Counted from the stretch's first letter, positions 43,214 through 54,849 are shown. The stretch is 64,000 nt of DNA from Paulinella micropora (GCA_009731375.1 BJOX01000107.1:666508-730507), one strand, 5' to 3'. Translations and numbers: made by a program. The notes: generated by a model from the letters alone, not told the origin.

Positions 43214-43322
43214 AATAATAATCAACAGGAAGGTGAATGAGAGAAAAAGATGAAAATGATTCTCTTATTCCACTTTCTTCTCAGCTTCGGGGGGGAGAAA
43301 AATAGGCGACTTCGATGACAGA

Positions 43323-43369
43323 CGCAATTGCAGTTCCGAACTTAAGAATATGTTCGAAACCGCAATTGA
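43323..43369. repeat. Imperfect hairpin, CGCAATTGCAGTTCCGAAC
   Basis: A 19-bp arm pairs with GTTCGAAACCGCAATTGAG around a 10-bp loop, at the 3' end of the minus-strand coding region that stops at 43372. Confidence 0.6.
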
Positions 43370-43371
43370 GT

Positions 43372-44321
43372 TTAAGCGAATTTTGAAGTAAGAATAAACA
43401 CGGGGGCAAAGCGTAATGCTTTGCCCCTGCATACATCCCTAAAAATTGGTTTTGGGTGTTTTACAACATTGAAGCATACCACACACCCATTTGCCCCCGT
43501 ATTAGTAAGTAATAGTAAAATTGGCGTAGATATATAAAGTGACACACCCCACCACCCCCTCACCTCTCTCTCAGAGAATGGAGGCACTCGTGAACCCGCA
43601 TATTGCTTCAGTTCCACGAGGTCCTCCTTACACTTGCACATGAGCAATGGAAAAATTCCCTCCTGAGTAGTAGGGTGCTGGAAGCCCTTTACCAATTCCC
43701 TCTTCTGATCCAAAGGAAAAAATTTCATCGCCCAGGTAACCATGCTGTGGTTTGCCCCCAACTTGCTGCTGTCCCCCCAATCGGAATGCATAGCTGCCGT
43801 ACATCGGACGCTCCATTCTTCCGCCATCCCGCCTCCAACTGCAGCATGAGCTTGTTGGGATCTGCTGCTGCCGACTTGCCATCTTTTGAACCTTCCAGAC
43901 CATACTTGGGGATGACCTCCTGCGTCAACTCCTTGCGTTGTTTCACCAACTACAAAAACAAAAACAAAAAAAGAACATTAGAACAGAGCAGAGAGAGAGC
44001 AAATGAAGACCTTTGCCCCCGTTAACCAACACCCTGACTTGCCCGCAGCAGATTGGTCACCTGCTGGTCGGACATCACGTTGCAATCCATATGCAGCAAC
44101 GTTTGCGTGGCGATCTTAGCATGCTGGTCATCGCCAGGCTTGAACACTAATTGTTCGCTCAGGTTCATGTACTGGAGCGTGAACTCCTCCACCTCTGCAT
44201 CCGTGAAACCATGGGCCTCCCCCAAAAGCTGTCCAACAATCGCCTTCGCCTTTGCTATCCTCCGCCTCCTCAACATCATGGCTCTTGGCTTAACTTGGGA
44301 TTTCTTTCTGGGTTTTGGCAC
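43372..44321 (-). CDS. Spliced gene of unknown function, possible GC-AG intron
   Basis: Exon 1 starts at ATG 44321 (MPKPRKKSQVKPRAMMLRRR), a basic start followed by a helical part (GEAHGFTDAEVEEFTLQYMN). It ends at LLR (44043) before GCAAGT. Exon 2 starts at 43949 after TTTTTGTAG and continues in phase 0: LVKQRKELTQEVIPKYGLEG, LMLQLEAGWRKNGASDV. Beyond about 43800 the best coding is in another frame (MVTWAMKFFPLDQKRELVKG, CKCKEDLVELKQ), so a frameshift or a missed intron is present. The alternative GT donor (CAGG|GTGTTG) gives a poorer frame. Not recognised. Confidence 0.45.
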
Positions 44322-44344
44322 ACGACACGTTAGGTAGTAGTAAT

Positions 44345-44895
44345 CTCTGTTTAGTGCATGTCACACATTATGTTGTCCCTTGCATCGTCCAAAACGGACA
44401 CCAACTCCGAATCCGAAGGGATAGAGATTGGTGGCCGTTTTGGAGTCTGCTCACCGCCCCCAAGTTCGAACTGCTCTTATGCTTGCTGGGCAATCTCTTC
44501 GAAAACTGAGGACAAGTCCTTGGGGGGGGGGGGGNNNNNNNNNNATTGCCTTGAGTGTCACCCTCAGCTGTGTCAGGGGAAACCAAAACAACGCCTGTGT
44601 GCCTGCCATAGACGGGGAATGCTTTTCGTTCCTCTGTCACTCGCTCTTGGTGGTCTAACTTGGTTTTTTTTTTCCCCAACGTGTCTGCACGTTTTTCCCT
44701 TTTAGTTCTCTTTTTGTTTTTGTCCCAAGTCTTTCCCTTTGTCCAAGCCTTGCCAGGAGGCTTGGGACGAGGCATGGGGAAGCTTCGCACCAAAGTCCCC
44801 ACAGACTGCGCCGGTCCGTAAAAAAGTTGACAGGTTTTGGCCTTTTGGTTGGCATGGCCTGGACCGGCCTGAACATTTTTAGGGTAAAGGGTCAC
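44345..44895 (-). pseudogene. Coding-like segment with gap and stops
   Basis: The frame from 44895 encodes a basic Lys/Arg-rich stretch (KNKKRTKREKRADTLGKKKT) and runs into poly-G and a 10-N gap (44535-44544). Past the gap a different frame reads FEEIAQQA, stop, EQFELGGGEQTPKRPPISIP and SELVSVLDDARDNIMCDMH, stop, also protein-like. It may be an upstream neighbour or 5' part of the 43.4-44.3 kb gene. Confidence 0.3.
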
Positions 44896-45657
44896 AAAAA
44901 AACCAAAAACCCAGGAAACTAAGGCTTTTGAACTACTGCTCCTTTTTTCAAAAGGGCTGCAGATTCAGAAAGCTCAGCCTCTATATTGGTCCCGACCAAA
45001 TTATGGTGAATTATGGTCAAACTTTGCCCAAGAACTTTTTTAATAAACAAAACACAAAACTTTTAACCGTTATAAATTTTTTCAAATGATTTTTTTTTCA
45101 GTGAGGACCAGATCTCATTGTGATCTTTACAACAAAAAAAGGCGATTAACAAATATTAAAACGTCAAAAAGTTATAGTTGCCTCCGTTTTCGACCCCACT
45201 AAAACGACCTAAAAAACATATGACGAACCAGAAAAACTTATGGCAATAGTGAAAAAGCAATTCAGACGGGAGTCACGGTAAAACTTAGAGACGTGGGTGG
45301 TGGGAAATAGGTGGGCCATAGGGATCGGTTCGACAGGTAGATTGCTAGACGGTAGGAGCGAGAGTCAGAAGTTGCAAGGAGCTGTTCCTCCATAATTGAC
45401 ATATTGACGGCCCTGTTGCAGGCATTGGAGCTGAGAGGAGGAAGGCGTATGGGGCGTGCTGACATCGTTGTCACGGCACTGAGGCAAAAAACAGACAAAG
45501 GACAACACAAAACACATATACGAAACATAAGAGGTTCCAGCCGGTCATGAACGTAGCGCCGCGAGTATTAAAGTGTTGAGTTTATCGGGTAATCGTAAGG
45601 GAAGTACGGGAGTCTCGGAATGTGCCGCAGAGGACAGGGCACTACACTCGTGGGCAT

Positions 45658-47142
45658 TGGACAATTAATGAGACCCTTCCTCCTCAACTACGTCCGTTGT
45701 ACATCCGCATTGCTATTTGGTACATTAGCATTACTCGTTACGGTTAGTAGTATTATTAGTTATTAATACAGACATTTAGAGTATCTTTTCTGGTACTGGT
45801 GGCACTAGCTTTTTACCATTACCATTATTGCCCATAATATTATCGGGCCGTTTCGTGGGTCATTTTCTGGAGGTACATCTTTTGTGTGATGTCGTCAGTT
45901 AGACTGGCGGGAATTGTTCAGTATTATTAAATTCTTTTGCGTGGGAAGCAGTTGGCCGGTAGGAGGGGGACGCCCCGGTCGCCGTTTGGAGAAGTCGCGA
46001 GGGTTTCCTTCTAACGGGTTATCGAGCCTTAAAGCGTGATCTGTACAACGGATCGCAGAGGAGAACCTTCGTTAAAGGGTGTGGGGTCCACCTTAAGTGA
46101 CCCCATTACAGGAAAGTGCGCATTTTCGATTGTGTGGCTACAGCTGATCACTGTAGACACTACCCACGCACTGCTCTGCTGGTGTGCAGTGCAAGGGCAA
46201 GGTGGGGGACAGGACAGAGGGACAGGGGGGCTACACCGAAGAGTACAGGTCGCAGTGCGGGAGGGGTGAGCCTCCTACAAGTGTTGTTCATCTGTTCTGT
46301 GACGTGGCCAGTTGTGCTTGCCGTGGTGTCTGGCGGGATTGTGCACCCGCTGCCCACGGACACAACAAGTTGCAAGGCCAGGGTACAAAGCAGTAGACCA
46401 GTTATGCTTGCTGGGGTGCCTGCGGGATTGAGCACCCGCTGCCCACGGACACAACAGCTTGCATTGCAAGAGTACAAAACAGTAGGCCAGTTGTGCTTGC
46501 CGGGGTGCCGGCGGGATTGAGCACCCGCTGCCCACGGACACAACAACTTACATTTCAAAGTGATTGTTGAACTCGTACTGCATCATCGCATCTACTCCTT
46601 GTGTCGCTGTTGTGACTGTGTGAGGAGTGAGAGAGAGATGTGGTGAGGTCGTGAGCTCTAAAGAACCGTGCATTGGAAGCGAGGGGAGGAGCGAAAGGTA
46701 TGTGTTTAGGTGGTTGTACAAAAACAACTACAAACCTAGGTAGGTTGAAGAACTGACTTTGCAGATAGAGCTGCTAGTAGGTGGAAAGCTATCATAGGTG
46801 GTAGCTGAGGTAGCCTCAGTGTAGCTTGAGCCATAGAGTCAGTGGTAACACACGTGGTTGAAGAGAGAGAGAGAGAGAGAGTAAAGGGTGTTGTGGACAA
46901 GCAAAACATTAATATTCTGTGTAGTGTGTGTGTGAGTCTGCTCGCGATCTCTGTTGTGTTCTCTCTGTGTGGGAGTGTGTGTGGTTGCTTGCCTGTGTCT
47001 GTGCCATCAGAACAGCGTAAACCTAGCGTGACCCTATCTCTATTTGGCAAGTAGAGAGCATAGCTGTGTGCTGTGTGTAACTTAAGTGTGTGTGTGTGTG
47101 TGTGTGGAGCGTGTGTCTGTTCGAGACTGACGGTGGTTAGAA
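45658..47142 (+). mobile_element. Copia 5' LTR and leader
   Basis: TGGACAATTAATGAGACCC...CAACTACGTCCG at 45658 matches the 3' LTR start at 55215 (TGCACAATTAATTAGACCC). The LTR end and primer-binding site could not be fixed. Three tandem copies of an about 90-bp unit lie at 46308-46558, ending in CCCGCTGCCCACGGACACAACA. Confidence 0.7.
46308..46558. repeat. Three tandem about 90-bp units in copia leader
   Basis: Units start with CCAGTTRTGCTTG at 46308, 46398 and 46487; the third is partial. Confidence 0.9.
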
Positions 47143-49700
47143 ATGATTACTAGTAAGACAGACAATAAGATTACGTTCACCGGCAAAGAGGCATGGATCC
47201 TATTGCATAGGCAGGTAGTGCAAAGCTGTAATGCTAAGACCCCTAAGGAAGTGCTGCAGGGTGCTGACGCCCACAAACAATATGTACATCGCGAAACCGC
47301 ATTAGGGATACAGCTTAAGGGTAGGGAGGTGCCCCCCTTTATACTAGCTTGGGAAGAGGTAGCAGAGTGGAATGATTGGGCTGACTTGGACGAAGAAGTA
47401 GTAAAGGAATACTTCGAGGACAAAGCCAAGGGTGCTACTCGCCTGTGGCCTATGCCCAACCCCGAACCGGAAGCTTCAAACCTTGAGGCGTTAGGGGTAG
47501 AGGAAGGGCAGAAAACCCCAGTCAAGCGTTACAAACCGGTCTTTGGCAGTCCGAAGGATAAACCAACCACTGAGACTGAAGAAGGAAAGGGGGAGGAGGA
47601 AGAAGATGAAGACCTGCACACCTCTAACCTCTACTTTTGTGGGTATGCTAGCACTGACAAACCTAGGCTGTCAACTGGCAAGGGCTCAGACTTAGAGGGC
47701 GACAGCAAGAGTGGGGCTTCCCGAGGACAGACGGCCCTCTCTAAGGTCAAAACCTCACTAGGGGGTGCTGATCGTGCTGGCGCACTGACACGACAGGTGA
47801 TGGCCTATGACGCTAGTGTACTTGCTGAGATGAGCAACAAAAAGAGAGGGTGTTCAATATCATCTATGACATGCTCGGTGGTGAGGCGAAGAGTCTAGTG
47901 CGTGACTTAGCTGATCCGGAGAAACTGACCTTTGGCCAAAACCCTAAAGCACTGTGGGACAGACTGCTAGCCCGGTACAAGAAAGCTGACCCCTCTGATG
48001 TTCAGAACAAGGTGAAGGAACTGAATGACTTCCTCTTTACGAGTAAGCAACAGTACGTCGGTCAGTGTGTAGACTTGAACGCTAGGAGAGACTGGTTGGG
48101 CGATTATGGCCAAGCCCCAACCGATGACCGGATGCAACAAATAGTGAAGGACGCGTTAGTGGGCCCAAAGCAATCTGACTCTAGGGTAAAGAAAGCTTGG
48201 CAAGTCTGGGTTGAAATGGCTGAACTGAATCGTAAGCAGTTCAAGTGGGACTTCGCCTCCTGGTGGAAGTTCGTGCAAGATCGTGCCCTTGAGCTAGACA
48301 AGAGGTTTGACCGGGCCAAAGTGACTAGCTCCACGGAGAAAGGTTTGGCAGCTCGCAAGGCCGGGAAAGGGAAACCCAAGGACGAGTGCTGGCTCTTCAG
48401 CAAGGGGTTCCAAATGCACTCGTGGGGCCTCCTGCCGCTACCTCCATGTTGGAGGGAAGGTGAGAGGGGTGTGTTTCTTGTGGAACAAACAGGGGAGTGT
48501 AGATGGGCCGATAAATGTAGGTTTGAGCATGACCCCACTAAAGCCAAGAAGACCCCTCCCAAACCGGCAGACACCCCCAAGGGGGAGAAAAGCAAGAAGA
48601 GCGAGAAGAGCAAGGGGCCAAAATGCTTTCACTGCTTGGAAAAGGGACACATCGCCGGTAAGTGCAGCGAGAAGTGCCGGTTGTGCGGGGGCAAACATAA
48701 GTTGAGCAAGTGCCTGGACAAAGGCCGAAAGGAGAAGGGGGAGGCAGCAAAGGGCTCTAACGTGGGTAGTGATAGCGACGACTCCGAGGATGAGGAACCG
48801 GGCGTCGCCTTAGCTCAGATGGTGAAGTTCCTAACAGGCAAGTCGAAAGACAAAGCCCTCATGGCTAAACCCGGGGGTGCAAACCTTCCTGAACCGATCA
48901 TACCCCCGGAAGACGAGAACAGTCTTGAGATCTTGCTTGAGGATGATGCCGACATAAATAAGATGAATGAGGGGCGGTGCCATGGAGTGGCGGAAGGAAA
49001 GCGCCGGTGCGTAGCCCGGTTGAAGGACCTGGAATCTCCCTTCAACAGCCTTAGGATTAAGGCAGCCACTCTCATCGATAGCAACTATTGCGTTGAGCAT
49101 CAGTACCAGCAAGCCAAGCAAGAGAGAGAAAATGCCTTGCGCCGGTGGGCAGCCGACATAGCTCGAAGGGATCATCTAGCTCTAATGTGCGAGATGGGAG
49201 AACGGGGGTTAGAAGCCCAAATCAAAAGTGGGAGTCATCCCCTAATGGTTGAGGCCATAGTGAGACACGAAGCCGCGAAGCGGGGTATCCCGTGGAACCG
49301 GTCCCTCTTGCCCATCATCCACTATGCAAAGCCCCGTGAACCCGGACAGTTTACCGAGTGGGTCATTAGCCGACAACCGATAACATGGGAGGCGGCTGGT
49401 GTACCCTCATGGCGGAAGGTGTACCGCCAACATGAACCTCAGGCCGGTGCCCAAGCGAAGCATATGTACTTCAGAGGTGGGGTATCCCCCTCTCGTGGGG
49501 GAGTTGTGCCCCCGCCCGTAACATCGGTGCCGGTACGCGCCCAAGAGGTGAAGGGCACTCCCCTCCGTCCGGTAGCACCCAACCCCCGTGGAGAGAGTAA
49601 GGGTAGACCTAGAGGGGCGAGCGGGCCATCAACGGTACCTGCCCAGAAGGTTGAGATGGTTCAAAGGCCGAGCCGGCTGAGGCTGGTAGTGATATCATGA
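47143..49700 (+). pseudogene. Copia Gag with CCCH finger and zinc knuckles, frameshifted
   Basis: The frame starts at ATG 47143 (MITSKTDNKITFTGKEAWIL) and shifts near 47850, where NKKR is followed in the next frame by VFNIIYDMLGGEAKSLVRDL. The body resembles copia UBN2-type Gag (ALWDRLLARYKKADPSDVQN, KVKELNDFLFTSKQQYVGQC). It carries ECRWADKCRFEHD (CCCH-like), CFHCLEKGHIAGKC (CX2CX4HX4C knuckle) and CRLCGGKHKLSKC (knuckle variant). A third region to 49700 has RCHGVAEGKRRCVARLKDLE and further basic domains. Gag packages the element RNA. One frameshift makes this copy defective. Confidence 0.8.
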
Positions 49701-49924
49701 GCCAAAATCTGAAATCTTTACTCAAAGCAAAAAGGGAAAAGGTACATGGAGTGAAGGTGAGGCCCGGCCCGGAGGACTACCAACCCGATGGTTTGGCGGA
49801 CGTGGAAGATGAGCCTCCGGAGATGCAGTCCGATGCCGATCCTTCCTCGGAATCCGACGGGGAGGGGGAGCGTGAAGGTGAAGAGTCCCCGGCTAGAGAT
49901 GGGGACGTGGGTAAGCTCCGGTAA
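49697..49924 (+). CDS. Short acidic ORF after Gag
   Basis: Starts MSQNLKSLLKAKREKVHGVK with ATGA overlapping the Gag stop. Acidic C-terminus (SSESDGEGEREGEESPARDG). Probably the start of the pol frame, or of a linker broken by later frameshifts. No catalytic motif. Confidence 0.4.
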   Translation: MSQNLKSLLKAKREKVHGVKVRPGPEDYQPDGLADVEDEPPEMQSDADPSSESDGEGEREGEESPARDGDVGKLR

Positions 49925-50105
49925 GGGAGCCGTCCCCCATAGGTCCCGACCCTAGTGTTGATGCAGACCTCGGTGGTGGGGATGCTACCGCCGGGACCGA
50001 TAGCAATCCGGTGACTACGCCCTCCACCAGCCCAAGCAATAGGCGTAGGTCAGTGGGCGCTCGAGCGTTTGGCTTCCTTGAGACGGTCCGAGCGTCCGTG
50101 AGTGG

Positions 50106-51455
50106 GTGCCCTGGTTTGCGTCCCATGCTAAGACAGTACCCCCTGCAGACCGAAAGGTGACTTCCCTGTTACCCCCTACTACTAGTACCGGTCCGTCTAC
50201 GGCCCCCTCCACCTTAGCTGAGCCTGATAGTCCTACCCGATTAGGTACCGGAGAGCGAGAGAGTCGACTCGGAGCCGTGGCAGACCAGCAAGAGGAGATG
50301 CGCCGGTTGCATCGTCCGGCGTTGAGCGGTGAGGAAGAAAAAAATGAAGCTGACTTGCGGAACAGGTGGGGAGAGTGGACTAGGCTGTTGTACGACTGGG
50401 CGCAGGGGAGTGAGTATCCCATGAACAAGCCTAGGTGGCCGAGACATTGGGCCGTAGAAGGAGCAGCAGCAAATAGTGCCGCCGGGTTTCAACCTCGCAC
50501 TAAGCCATTCAGAGTCCGAGAAAGGGTGGTGGGTGGTGAGAGCGTACTAGAGAAGGAATACGCAAGTTTGCCGGAAGCCGAGGGAGAAGCTGACCCGGTT
50601 GACGACCTAGTTCGTTTCATGACCGAACGCGGATGGATGGCTAAGGGTATCCGGCTAGCAGAACAGGCCCTCCTAGGACGGAGTGAGGACAAAGACCCCA
50701 TGTTCGATTCGGGAGCTACGTTGCACTTTGTGCCGGCCGGAGCTGAACAACGTTTGTTCAACATTCAGCGAGGGATGAAACGGGTAGACACGGTCAACGG
50801 GGAGACCACCGTGACTAAGAAGGGCTCGTTAGACATGACGACCGTGAACGGAAAGGGGGAAAAGAACAGGTTACATCTAGGTAGTGTGTGGGTTAGCCCC
50901 AACATAGATGAAACCTTAGTCTCCGGTCCTCAGTTAGCCAAGGAAGGTTACAGTGTAGTTCTCAACAAGAAGGGAGAGGGATACATCACTAAGGCCCGGA
51001 TACCGGACATTTCCCCAGAGCTTAAGGCCGGGGTCCTTTACCTAGACGCCAAGGACAAGGTGTGGCGTTTCGTGACGTCCACCAACCAAGAGCTGGCTGC
51101 GGATAAGGTTGAGGCTAGAGCTTTCTTTGGGAAGGAGATTGCTAAGGTCACGGAGTTGACTAGTGAACAACTTCACCAGAAGTTCGGAGGGCCCGGAAGC
51201 AGCATGCAGCGCCTCATCAGTGAAGCGTACGGGATCAAGATAGTGGGTGACAAAACCCATGAGCAAGCGGTAAAAGAGTGTAAGGAGTGTCCAGCCGCAA
51301 AAGGGGGAAAAGTGAACCACCCGGCAAGCAACCAGTTGACACAGGCGTGGCGTTCGACAAGTCCGGGTGCCTACGCAAACCCCTCTATGGGGGGTTTTGG
51401 TACGGCATGGTGGGAATCGAGGCTAACACCGGGTATGCGTTTGGCCTCCTTCTAA
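50106..51455 (+). pseudogene. Copia protease and integrase N-terminus
   Basis: This frame lacks a proper ATG because the upstream pol frame is shifted. It contains the aspartic protease signature MFDSGATLHFVPAG (DSG at about 50704-50712) and a downstream LHLGSVWVSPNIDETLVSGP that matches the flap and C-terminal strands of copia proteases. It then enters an integrase zinc-binding-like region (HEQAVKECKECPAAKG). The frame is lost at about 51300-51450, where integrase continues in the next frame. Confidence 0.75.
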
Positions 51456-51958
51456 AGGATGACACCGCGGCACCACAAGTGCGTTTCATGCGGGAATGCA
51501 TAAACTTCCTTGAGACGCAAAGCGGAAAGAAGGTGAAGGAAGTCCGGATAGACGGTGAGCATATCTCAGCCGACTTCAAGGAGCTAGTCCGGGACACGGG
51601 AGTGAGGAAGAGGGTCAACACTCTCAATGAACACAACAAGAACGCCTATGCCGAAGTGTCCCAACGTGACTTTTGGCGCAAAGCGCGCCATAACCTGGTT
51701 AAGCCTCAGCTACCCTATGAGCTCTTAGGATATGCGTGGCAGCACGCTATCCTCTTATACAACCTTTCCCCGAAACGATCCGGTGAGGTCCGGATGTTTG
51801 AGCTGATGCCCCGTGAAAGGAAGGTGAATTGGATAGCTTACCTTCATCCTTTTGGGTGCCTATGCCACATGGTCATCGAGGGCAGGTTAGGGCACGACGA
51901 GAGCCGGACGCACATGACCGCCTGGTTAGGGCTGAGTTGGAGTTCTCCGCACACCTGA
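51300..51958 (+). pseudogene. Copia integrase catalytic core
   Basis: Reads VAFDKSGCLRKPLYGGFWYG, then KVKEVRIDGEHISADFKELV and NKNAYAEVSQRDFWRKARHN. The D, D and E positions in VAFDKSG, RIDGEH and YAEVSQ fit the DDE triad and spacing of rve integrases. LPYELLGYAWQHAILLYNLS and YLHPFGCLCHMVIEGR are the usual copia post-core features. The frame shifts at about 51890 into the linker. Inserts element DNA into the genome; this copy is broken. Confidence 0.75.
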
Positions 51959-52539
51959 TCCTGTGTGAAGGTAGGGTGTTCCCATGGCGAAACGTCAAGA
52001 ACTTTGACGACAATCAGCCGGCCTGGCCCCTGTTGCAACCCCTCTGGGAGAAGAAGGGACTGAGCTTGGAACCGTTCAAGGGAGACCCGTTAGTGGAAGA
52101 CGCCGACCTTGAGCAGCTGTTTGTCCCAAAGCCCAGGGTGGGAGGGACCGACCCCGGGGGAGGCAAGAAGACCCCGGATCAGGGGGAGCTTGACAGCTCC
52201 GATTCCGACGGCGAAGTGGAGGAAGCGACCTCTGAACAGGAAGCCGTGAAAGCCGAGAAAGAGGCTCCCGAGCCCGACCCGGAAACAATAGGGGAGTTGA
52301 AGGGAAGGTGGGTGGAGACCCCAGCCACTCAGTGGGGCTGGGCTTGGGCCAAGAAGACCTATGGGGTGGGTTTCCGGGACAAGGTTCGACGAGGCCAGGT
52401 GCAAGACGTGAGCGAACCCATATGGGTTAAGAAGCAGAAGAAGAACGGACCAGCCCACTGGGTAAAGTTTGAGGATGACGACTCTTCAGACCATATGTTG
52501 GACTCGGAGATCGTCAAGTACCTTGCTGACGGTCCGTAG
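51829..52539 (+). pseudogene. Copia integrase-RT linker
   Basis: Continues after the shift as AHLILCEGRVFPWRNVKNFD and an acidic/Pro-rich linker (SDSDGEVEEATSEQEAVKAE), ending KYLADGP, TAG. The same frame goes on after the TAG into the RT domain (TAHAATFTKPVSEKQADELG), so one nonsense codon splits pol. Confidence 0.65.
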
Positions 52540-54215
52540 ACCGCCCATGCCGCCACGTTTACTAAGCCGGTGAGTGAGAAGCAAGCCGACGAGCTAGGGT
52601 ACTGGGACGACGCCCGAGCCGAGGAGATGGCTACGCTCTGGGAGAAAGGTTGCTTTCGGAGAGTCCGAGCCGACTTAGTAGACAAGAAAGACATTTGTGA
52701 AGGGCGGTTCGTTGATGCCACCAAAGAGGCAGGGGGAGAGATCCTGAAGTTCAAAAGCCGATGGACGGCCAAAGGTTATTCCATGATACAGGGATGGCAT
52801 TTTGGGAAGCGTGACTTCCCAACCCCGTGTGCTCTTACCATCTTGATGCTTTTCGCCCTAACGGTGTTCTTTGGCTTAGTCTTGTCAAAGTGGGACGTTG
52901 GCACCGCATACACAGAGGCGTCGGCAGCTGAGCAGGGGTATCGCCCCAGTTACATCGTACCACCGTTTGGTTTAGAAGAGCCGGGGTATGTGTGGGAAAT
53001 GCTTAAAGCCCTCTATGGCAGACTGGATGCGGGCTGCAAATGGTGGCGGTACAAGCTAGTCCCGTTCTTAGAAGGTTTGGGCTTTAAGGCTCATGTCGCG
53101 TTTCCTTGCTTCTTTTGGCGTTGGCTACCCGGTAAGAACAAACCGGACTTTGTGTTCGTGCACGTCGACGACATGATGGGAGCGTTCAGTGGTAAGGATG
53201 TAGAAGCGGAGTTCTCAGCTGCCGGTAAGAAGGCCTTTAGGGTCTTTAAGCAAGTGGCGCCGACCGGGGTGGTAGGCTTGAACATCGAAGATAAGGAAGA
53301 CTGTCGACTAGGCCGTACGATCAAGATCTCCCAGGTCACCCCACCCGCACAGCCACCTCCCAAATCATTTCCTCGCTTGTCAAATCATTTCATATGATTA
53401 GATTAGATGTTTTTAAAGTAGTTTTGATTGTTTTTGATGAAATACCAAGGTAGGAAGACCGCACTTAGTCGCATTGGTAGGTGGCGGGGGGGGGGGGGGG
53501 GGGGGGCGCCGGNNNNNNNNNNCCCAAATCATTTCCTCGCTTGTCAAATCATTGCATATGATTAGATTAGATGTTTTTAAAGTAGTTTTGATTGTGTTTG
53601 ATAAAATATCAAGGTAGGAAGACCGCACTTAGTCGCATTGGTAGGTAGCAGGGGGGGGGGGTCCCCGGACCGGTACGGACAAGTAAAACTTCCACCTTCC
53701 ATATTATTTTTTTTATTGAAAAAACGTTGGATATCATTAAATTAAATGTTTTCCATCGTGTTTTAGCTGTTCTAAATGATCCGGCATGCTTTATTTATAT
53801 TTTGAAAAATTCGACTTAAACAGACTTGATTGGACTTAAAACGTGACATCACATTTTTGTGAATCCATAGTTGTTAGGCCGTACGATCAAGATCTCTCAG
53901 GAGGACTTTATCAGGGAGGCTGTTGAGAAGCTAGAGTGCACCGGCCTAGCTACTGCCGATTCGCCGTGGTTGATGCCGGGAGTGCGAGCCGGTAAGCAAT
54001 CCGTGTTAGAGCAGTTCTCACCGCAGCACATCGTGGGTGTCCTCTTGTGGACACGCATCACTCGGCACGAGGTCTTGGGCCAAATAGGGGAGGTAGCAAC
54101 CCATGCCTCGAAGCCTGAGTTGTTCAATTACCAGAAAGCCGAACAGATCGTGAGGTACCTCAGTGGTACCCGATCTAAAGCCATTCGCTTTACCAAGCGG
54201 ATGGCACCCGCTTGA
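52540..54215 (+). pseudogene. Copia reverse transcriptase, interrupted
   Basis: RVT_2-type RT: ILKFKSRWTAKGYSMIQGWH, LVLSKWDVGTAYTEASAAEQ (first catalytic Asp), PPFGLEEPGYVWEMLKALYG, DAGCKWWRYKLVPFLEGLGF, FVFVHVDDMMGAF (catalytic Asp pair, HVDD in place of YVDD), VVGLNIEDKEDCRLGRTIKI. At 53335 the frame is interrupted by 566 bp and resumes at 53901 with EDFIREAVEKLECTGLATAD and NYQKAEQIVRYLSGTRSKAI. Removing 53335-53900 as a GT-AG intron restores the frame exactly (SQ|EDF). Confidence 0.8.
53335..53900 (+). other. Intron-like insertion in the RT gene
   Basis: Bounded by a 27-bp direct repeat (53309-53335 and 53875-53901, one mismatch). It starts GTCACC after CTCCCAG and ends ATCTCTCAG, so GT-AG borders exist. 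Inside are a duplicated 145-bp AT-rich segment with poly-G on each side of a 10-N gap (53513-53522), and no ORF. Could be a gained intron, an inserted element with target duplication, or partly assembly artefact. Confidence 0.6.
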
Positions 54216-54849
54216 TGTCGTGGGCCGACTCAAGCTGGAAGGGTACGCCTGATGACCGCCCGCGCTCGCTTAGCGGGCTTTCATTTCTTTCTGGGAGGCT
54301 CCGTGCTTCCCTTTTGCTTGAAGCGAAACGTATCGGTGGCCCCACCAAAGGGGACAGCATTGGAAGCGCGAGTGGAGGAGAAGGCTCGGGCTAGTGTCTG
54401 GTGGGGAGTGCCAAGGAAGCATGGGAAGTGGGGAGTGCCAAGAGGCGGCGGCAGGCGAATGTCTGGTGCCGGCGGCGCCGGAAGCCTCATCCTGCGAGGC
54501 CGAGGTGTACGCAATGGTGGAGGCGTATCACGGGCAGGATAAGATCATCAATTTTGTACAGGGCATCGCTGGCGGGCGGGTCTCCGACGCGTTGGGGCCG
54601 TACGGGTGTGGGCAGCCCCCCATCTTGTACGGCGACAACCAGGGCGCGTTAGATCTTGCTGAAACTAATGTGTTTGCTAGGAAACTAGGACATGTGGACC
54701 TGCGGTATGCTATTGTGAACCAGAAGGTGGAGGCGGGCCTCGTCGTCAACGAAAAGGTAAGCTCCAACGACAACCTGGCCGACATCAACACCAAGGCCAT
54801 GCGGGGGGAGCCGTACAACCGTCGCGTTCGTCATGTGGCGAATGACTAA
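54212..54849 (+). pseudogene. Copia RNase H, frameshifted
   Basis: MSWADSSWKGTPDDRPRSLS gives the first catalytic Asp region. FHFFLGGSVLPFCLKRNVSV continues in another frame and, after a repetitive stretch (GGGAGTGCCAAG repeats, 54403-54445), SCEAEVYAMVEAYHGQDKII, ILYGDNQGALDLAETNVFAR and HVDLRYAIVNQKVEAGLVVN follow to the stop at 54849. These are the E, D and terminal motifs of copia RNase H. At least two frame changes. Confidence 0.75.

Noticed and set aside
49893-50428. Minus-strand frames over copia pol
   Set aside because: Shadows of the plus-strand retrotransposon coding sequence.
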